Source: Anaerolentibacter hominis (GTDB lineage Bacteria; Bacillota; Clostridia; Lachnospirales; Lachnospiraceae). Taken from it: a DNA stretch of 64,000 nt. Shown here piece by piece: positions 59,927 through 64,000 of the stretch. Below the pieces are notes generated by a model. That model did no database searches, was not told where the DNA came from, and was given only the letters and a program-made list of their open reading frames with translations. The stretch covers positions 186,001 to 250,000 of the forward strand of contig NZ_JAWDIX010000002.1 of the NCBI RefSeq assembly GCF_032380675.1, given 5' to 3'. Every line of letters starts with the position of its first letter. Positions within the stretch are counted from its first letter, which is position 1. The position numbers and the translations under genes are program-made.

Positions 59927-61363
59927 ATGAAAAATATTTTGTTTGCCGCATCGGAATGCGTACCGTTTATCAAAACCGGAGGGCTGGCGGACGTGGTGGG
60001 ATCGCTGCCGCAGAATCTGGACCCGGAGGAGTTCGATGTGCGCGTCATACTTCCAAAGTATGTCATGATAGCGGAAAAATGGAAGAATCAAATGAAGCCT
60101 GTCGCCACATTCTACATGGATCTGGCCTGGAGAAGCCAGTATGTGGGTGTGTTTGAACTGGAGTACGAAGGGATAAGGTATTACTTTATCGACAATGAAT
60201 ATTATTTTGCGGGGACGCAGCCATATGGGAATATTTATGAGGATGTGGAGAAATTTGCATTTTTCTGCAAGGCGGCGCTTTCAGCCCTGCCTCTGCTGGA
60301 TTTCCGGCCGGATATCATTCACTGTCACGACTGGCAGACCGGGCTGATTCCGGTTTATCTAAAGGACAGTTTTGCGGAGGGAGCATTTTATCAGGGCATC
60401 CGCAGTATGATCACCATTCACAATCTGAAGTTTCAGGGCGTGTGGGATGTACAGACGGTTAAAGATATCACCGGACTTTCTTCCTACTATTTCACGCCGG
60501 ATAAGCTGGAAGCTTACGGCGACGCCAATTATTTAAAGGGCGGTTTGGTCTATGCGGACTATGTTACCACGGTGAGCAGGTCCTACGCAGAGGAGATCCG
60601 GACCAGTTTTTACGGAGAGGGCCTGGACGGTCTGTTAAATGCCAGGAGTAATGTGCTGGAGGGAATTGTAAACGGGATTGATTATAAGGAGTGGAATCCG
60701 GGGACTGACCCGTTGATTGCAAGGCATTTTAACGCTTCGAATTTCCGCAGGGAGAAGATTAAGAATAAAAAGCAGCTGCAGCAGGAGCTGGGGCTTACAG
60801 AGAATCACCGCACCTTTATGCTGGGCCTGGTGTCCAGGCTGACGGATCAGAAGGGACTGGATCTGATCGATTACGTTATGGATGAGTTATGCAGCGAGGA
60901 TATCCAGTTTGTGATTCTGGGAACCGGCGATCCCAAATATGAAAATATGTTCCGCCATTATGAGTGGAAGTATAAAGGCCGCGTATCTGCAAATATTTTC
61001 TATAACGAGGAGAGAGCCCATAAGATTTATGCATCCTGCGACGCGTTTCTGATGCCGTCCCTCTTTGAACCCTGCGGCCTGAGTCAGCTGATCAGTATGA
61101 GATACGGAACGCTGCCGATTGTACGTGAAACCGGCGGCCTGAAAGATACGGTGCAGCCTTACAATGAGTACGAAGGGACCGGGACCGGATTTTCATTTGC
61201 CAATTACAATGCCCATGAGATGCTGGATATTATCGGGTATGCAAAATCCATATATTACAATAAAAAGAAAGAATGGAATAAGATTATCGACAGGGCGATG
61301 GCAGAAGATTATTCCTGGAAACAGTCGGCGGAAAAGTATGCGGATATTTACAGAAGGTTGTAG
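59927..61363 (+). CDS. glgA: Glycogen synthase (ADP-glucose type)
   Basis: 478 residues from ATG 59927, which is 8 bases after AGGAGGG; the in-frame ATG 59921 is only 2 bases from it. GT5 glycosyltransferase: N-terminal KTGGLADVVGSLP (about 16-28, ADP-glucose site), HCHDWQTG, and C-terminal PSLFEPCGLSQLISMRYG. Elongates alpha-1,4-glucan with ADP-glucose. Other glycogen genes are not nearby. A TATAAT (59886-59891) with TTTCAA 17 bases upstream may be its promoter. Confidence 0.95.
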   Translation: MKNILFAASECVPFIKTGGLADVVGSLPQNLDPEEFDVRVILPKYVMIAEKWKNQMKPVATFYMDLAWRSQYVGVFELEYEGIRYYFIDNEYYFAGTQPYGNIYEDVEKFAFFCKAALSALPLLDFRPDIIHCHDWQTGLIPVYLKDSFAEGAFYQGIRSMITIHNLKFQGVWDVQTVKDITGLSSYYFTPDKLEAYGDANYLKGGLVYADYVTTVSRSYAEEIRTSFYGEGLDGLLNARSNVLEGIVNGIDYKEWNPGTDPLIARHFNASNFRREKIKNKKQLQQELGLTENHRTFMLGLVSRLTDQKGLDLIDYVMDELCSEDIQFVILGTGDPKYENMFRHYEWKYKGRVSANIFYNEERAHKIYASCDAFLMPSLFEPCGLSQLISMRYGTLPIVRETGGLKDTVQPYNEYEGTGTGFSFANYNAHEMLDIIGYAKSIYYNKKKEWNKIIDRAMAEDYSWKQSAEKYADIYRRL

Positions 61364-61371
61364 ATTCCCCC

Positions 61372-61574
61372 TTGCATTTTTTAAATATATGGTTTAGAAT
61401 GAAAACAAGCTTTGCGAAAAATTTGTCAATCATTGGCAAATGGCTTATGTCCCTTATGTAAAGGCGGCGGATGGAAGCGTCCGTGAAGCCCCCCGGTCAA
61501 CGGCGGGGTTTGGCCTGTTTCGCAGAGGGACAGGCATTTCTAATAAAATTTATCTTTTCTAGGAGGAAAAAATC
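61372..61574 (+). promoter_or_regulatory. gap promoter and structured 5' leader
   Basis: TTGCAT (61372-61377), 17-base spacer, TAGAAT (61395-61400). The leader of about 165 bases holds three hairpins: CGGA/TCCG (61468-61483), a GC-rich CCCC...GGGG stem near 61491-61508, and GCCTGT/ACAGGC (61513-61535), followed by an AT-rich stretch and AGGAGG. No known riboswitch is recognised. Confidence 0.6.
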
Positions 61575-62588
61575 ATGGCAGTAAAAGTAGCAATTAATGG
61601 TTTTGGACGTATCGGACGTCTTGCATTCAGACAGATGTTTGGCGCTGAGGGTTACGAGATCGTAGCAATCAACGATCTGACAAGCCCTAAGATGTTAGCT
61701 CACTTATTAAAATATGATTCAGCACAGGGCAGATACGCTCTGGGTGACAAAGTTACATCTGGTGAAGATTCCATCACAGTAGATGGCAAAGAAATCAAAA
61801 TCTATGCACAGGCTGATCCGACCGCTCTTCCTTGGGGTGATCTGGATGTAGATGTTGTATTAGAGTGTACCGGTTTCTTTACCTCTAAAGCAAAAGCAGA
61901 GGCTCATATCAAAGCCGGCGCTAAGAAAGTTGTTATTTCTGCTCCAGCAGGAAATGATCTTCCTACCGTAGTATACAGTGTAAATGAAAATATTCTGAAA
62001 CCTACAGATACTGTAGTTTCTGCAGCTTCCTGTACAACAAACTGCCTGGCTCCTATGGCTAATACTCTGAATAACCTGGCTAAAATCAAAAAAGGTTATA
62101 TGACCACAATTCATGCTTACACAGGTGATCAGATGACTCTGGATGGTCCTCAGAGAAAAGGCGATCTGAGAAGAGCCCGTGCAGCTGCAGTTAATATTGT
62201 TCCGAACTCCACCGGTGCTGCAAAAGCAATCGGCCTTGTTATTCCGGAGTTAAACGGCGTATTAGACGGCTGTGCACAGCGTGTTCCGGTACCGACCGGT
62301 TCTCTGACACAGTTGGTTGCTATCTGTGACGGCACTGTTTCCGCTGATGATGTAAATGCAGCTATGAAAGCAGCAGCTTCCGAGTCCTTCGGTTACACAG
62401 AGGAAGAACTGGTTTCTTCTGATATCATCGGTATCACATATGGTTCTCTGTTCGATGCAACTCAGACCAAATGTATGGATATGGGCGACGGCACAACTTT
62501 AGTTAAAGTTGTTTCCTGGTATGACAATGAGAATTCTTACACAAGCCAGATGGTAAGAACGATCAAATATTTTGCTGAATTAGCATAA
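61575..62588 (+). CDS. gap: Glyceraldehyde-3-phosphate dehydrogenase
   Basis: 337 residues: NAD-binding [14 protein letters not shown] (about 8-21), catalytic Cys in [10 protein letters not shown] (about 152-161), and [16 protein letters not shown] near the C-terminus. Key glycolytic enzyme. Codon use is strikingly biased to a few preferred codons, as in very highly expressed genes, and GC is lower than the neighbours. AGGAGGAAAAAATC ribosome site. Confidence 0.98.
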   Translation: MAVKVAINGFGRIGRLAFRQMFGAEGYEIVAINDLTSPKMLAHLLKYDSAQGRYALGDKVTSGEDSITVDGKEIKIYAQADPTALPWGDLDVDVVLECTGFFTSKAKAEAHIKAGAKKVVISAPAGNDLPTVVYSVNENILKPTDTVVSAASCTTNCLAPMANTLNNLAKIKKGYMTTIHAYTGDQMTLDGPQRKGDLRRARAAAVNIVPNSTGAAKAIGLVIPELNGVLDGCAQRVPVPTGSLTQLVAICDGTVSADDVNAAMKAAASESFGYTEEELVSSDIIGITYGSLFDATQTKCMDMGDGTTLVKVVSWYDNENSYTSQMVRTIKYFAELA

Positions 62589-62622
62589 TCGAATAAGTTA
62601 TATCAATTGTATTGATCCTAAC

Positions 62623-62657
62623 CGGGTCCGGTCTGTTTGTAGGACCGGGCCCGTTTT
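62623..62657 (+). terminator. Terminator after gap
   Basis: CGGGTCCGGTC (62623-62633) pairs with GACCGGGCCCG (62643-62653), one G-T pair, followed by TTTT. gap and pgk may thus be partly separate units. Confidence 0.87.
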
Positions 62658-62760
62658 CGTCGGATGAATCAAGCTGTATTCAGGATTCTGTCATGATCGG
62701 CGGCTGTCCGGTGTGAGAGAATGCGGATAAACAAAATTGTGTAGGGAAAGGAACGAGACT

Positions 62761-63954
62761 ATGTTAAATAAGAAATCAATTGATGATATCAATGTAAAGG
62801 GTAAAAAAGTTCTGGTTCGCTGTGATTTTAATGTACCGCTTCAGGAAGGCAAAATTACCGATGAGAACCGTCTGGTAGCAGCACTTCCTACCATCAAGAA
62901 ACTGGTTGCCGACGGCGGCAAAGTGATTCTTTGCTCCCATCTTGGCAAACCGAAGGGTGAGCCGAAACCGGAATTGTCTCTGGCACCGGTTGCAAAGAGA
63001 CTGGCAGAGCTGCTTGGACAGGAAGTAAAGTTCGCGGCAGATCCTGAGGTTGTGGGCCCGAACGCAAAAGCCGCTGTTGATGCAATGAAAGACGGCGACA
63101 TCGTTCTTCTTGAGAATACCCGCTACAGAGCAGAAGAAACTAAGAACGGCGAAGCATTCAGCAAAGACCTGGCTTCCTTATGTGATGTATTTGTGAATGA
63201 TGCATTTGGTACCGCTCACAGAGCTCACTGCTCCAACGTAGGCGTTACCCAGTTTGTAGATACCGCAGTGGTAGGATACTTAATGCAGAAGGAGATTGAT
63301 TTCCTCGGCAATGCAGTGGATAATCCGGTCAGACCTTTTGTTGCTATTCTGGGCGGTTCCAAGGTTTCCAGCAAGATTTCCGTTATCAATAATCTGCTTG
63401 ACAAGGTTGATACTCTGATCATCGGCGGCGGTATGGCTTATACCTTCATGAAAGCAACCGGCGGCAAGATCGGTACTTCTCTGGTAGAGGATGATTATCT
63501 GGATTACGCAAAAGAGATGTTAGATAAAGCAAAAGCAAAGGGTGTAGCCCTGCTGATCCCGGTTGATACTGTAGTGGCAAAGGAATTCTCCAACGATGTT
63601 CCGTTCCACACCGTGAAAGCCGGCGAGATCGCTGACGATGAGATGGGCCTGGATATCGGACCGGAGACAAGAAAACTGTTTGCGGATGCGATCAAAGACG
63701 CAAAGACCGTTGTATGGAACGGACCGATGGGCGTATTTGAGATGAGCAACTTCGCAGCTGGTACGGTTGCTGTTGCACAGGCTATGGCAGATATCGACGC
63801 GACAACAATTATCGGCGGCGGCGATTCCGCAGCGGCTGTTAATATCCTTGGCTTCGGCGACAAGATGACACACATCTCTACCGGCGGCGGCGCTTCTCTG
63901 GAATTCCTGGAGGGCAAAGAGCTTCCTGGTGTTGCTGCAGCGAACGATAAATAA
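62761..63954 (+). CDS. pgk: Phosphoglycerate kinase
   Basis: 397 residues from ATG 62761, 8 bases after AAAGGAACG. N-terminal [11 protein letters not shown] (about 19-29), SHLGKPKG (about 61-68), [27 protein letters not shown], and nucleotide-binding GPMGVFE and GGGDSAAAV near the end. It makes ATP from 1,3-bisphosphoglycerate, the step after gap. The remaining 46 bases of the window hold nothing recognisable. Confidence 0.98.
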   Translation: MLNKKSIDDINVKGKKVLVRCDFNVPLQEGKITDENRLVAALPTIKKLVADGGKVILCSHLGKPKGEPKPELSLAPVAKRLAELLGQEVKFAADPEVVGPNAKAAVDAMKDGDIVLLENTRYRAEETKNGEAFSKDLASLCDVFVNDAFGTAHRAHCSNVGVTQFVDTAVVGYLMQKEIDFLGNAVDNPVRPFVAILGGSKVSSKISVINNLLDKVDTLIIGGGMAYTFMKATGGKIGTSLVEDDYLDYAKEMLDKAKAKGVALLIPVDTVVAKEFSNDVPFHTVKAGEIADDEMGLDIGPETRKLFADAIKDAKTVVWNGPMGVFEMSNFAAGTVAVAQAMADIDATTIIGGGDSAAAVNILGFGDKMTHISTGGGASLEFLEGKELPGVAAANDK

Positions 63955-64000
63955 GCACAGGATGTGCGGTTGACAACAATTGGTTCTTCGCCGTTTCTGC

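Noticed and set aside
61401..61574. Known riboswitch class in the gap leader
   Set aside because: Hairpins are present but no core motif of a class I know could be matched; kept as an unexplained leader.

Overview
The window reads as the chromosome of a spore-forming Gram-positive Clostridia, most likely a gut Lachnospiraceae. Evidence: spo0A next to spoIVB, Firmicutes-type TTGACA-N17-TATAAT promoters and strong AGGAGG ribosome sites, intrinsic terminators with T-runs, tRNA genes without encoded CCA, and protein families typical of that group (heterodimeric ABC exporters, CFI-box and zinc-ribbon proteins, ABC-class ATPase). Species cannot be fixed from the sequence alone. No intact transposon, prophage, rRNA or CRISPR array is seen.

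Layout. 0-4.9 kb: end of an MBL-fold hydrolase gene, a zinc-ribbon membrane protein, gltX, a UvrD-like helicase and a lectin fragment. 4.9-9.9 kb: a MarR-controlled two-gene ABC exporter. 9.75-12.4 kb: a palindromic non-coding element, a 38-codon membrane ORF, a COG1915 protein, a CGGC protein and an unknown gene. 12.5-17.6 kb: GntR regulator, clpC, an unknown 135-residue protein, radA. 17.6-22.4 kb: LysR divergent from a second two-gene ABC exporter. 22.4-32.7 kb: an accessory-looking mixture containing two tRNA genes (Trp, Leu), each followed on the same strand by a hairpin and then a protein gene with no room for its own promoter; an amidohydrolase; a membrane-anchored Ntn-type amide hydrolase and an iron alcohol dehydrogenase that share a 19-bp palindromic operator; an antitoxin with a decayed Txe-type toxin; an aldehyde dehydrogenase; and two repeat arrays. 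32.7-38.2 kb: surface 5'-nucleotidase-like protein, acyltransferase, a cysteine hydrolase fused to a jacalin-like lectin domain, and a zinc-ribbon/CFI-box protein.

38.2-59.6 kb: recN, then a complete type IV pilus locus (pilB, pilT, pilC, three tandem pilins, prepilin peptidase, a PilM-PilN fusion, PilO-like, four minor pilins and a GLUG-repeat secreted protein), one opposing alpha/beta hydrolase, then spoIVB and spo0A. In Bacillus recN, spoIVB and spo0A are neighbours, so the pilus locus appears to sit inside a classical sporulation synteny block. 59.6-64 kb: a possible small RNA, glgA, gap and pgk.

How the genes work together: the pilus locus holds everything expected to build and retract a pilus (extension and retraction ATPases, platform, peptidase, alignment proteins, major and minor pilins) plus a candidate adhesin. 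The two exporters each show the complementary motif loss of heterodimeric ABC exporters with a single working ATP site. The Spo0A gene carries a perfect 0A box upstream of its promoter. The most interesting points are the shared operator, the lectin-fused hydrolase, the synonymously recoded tandem pilins, the tRNA-hairpin-gene units and the decapitated toxin.
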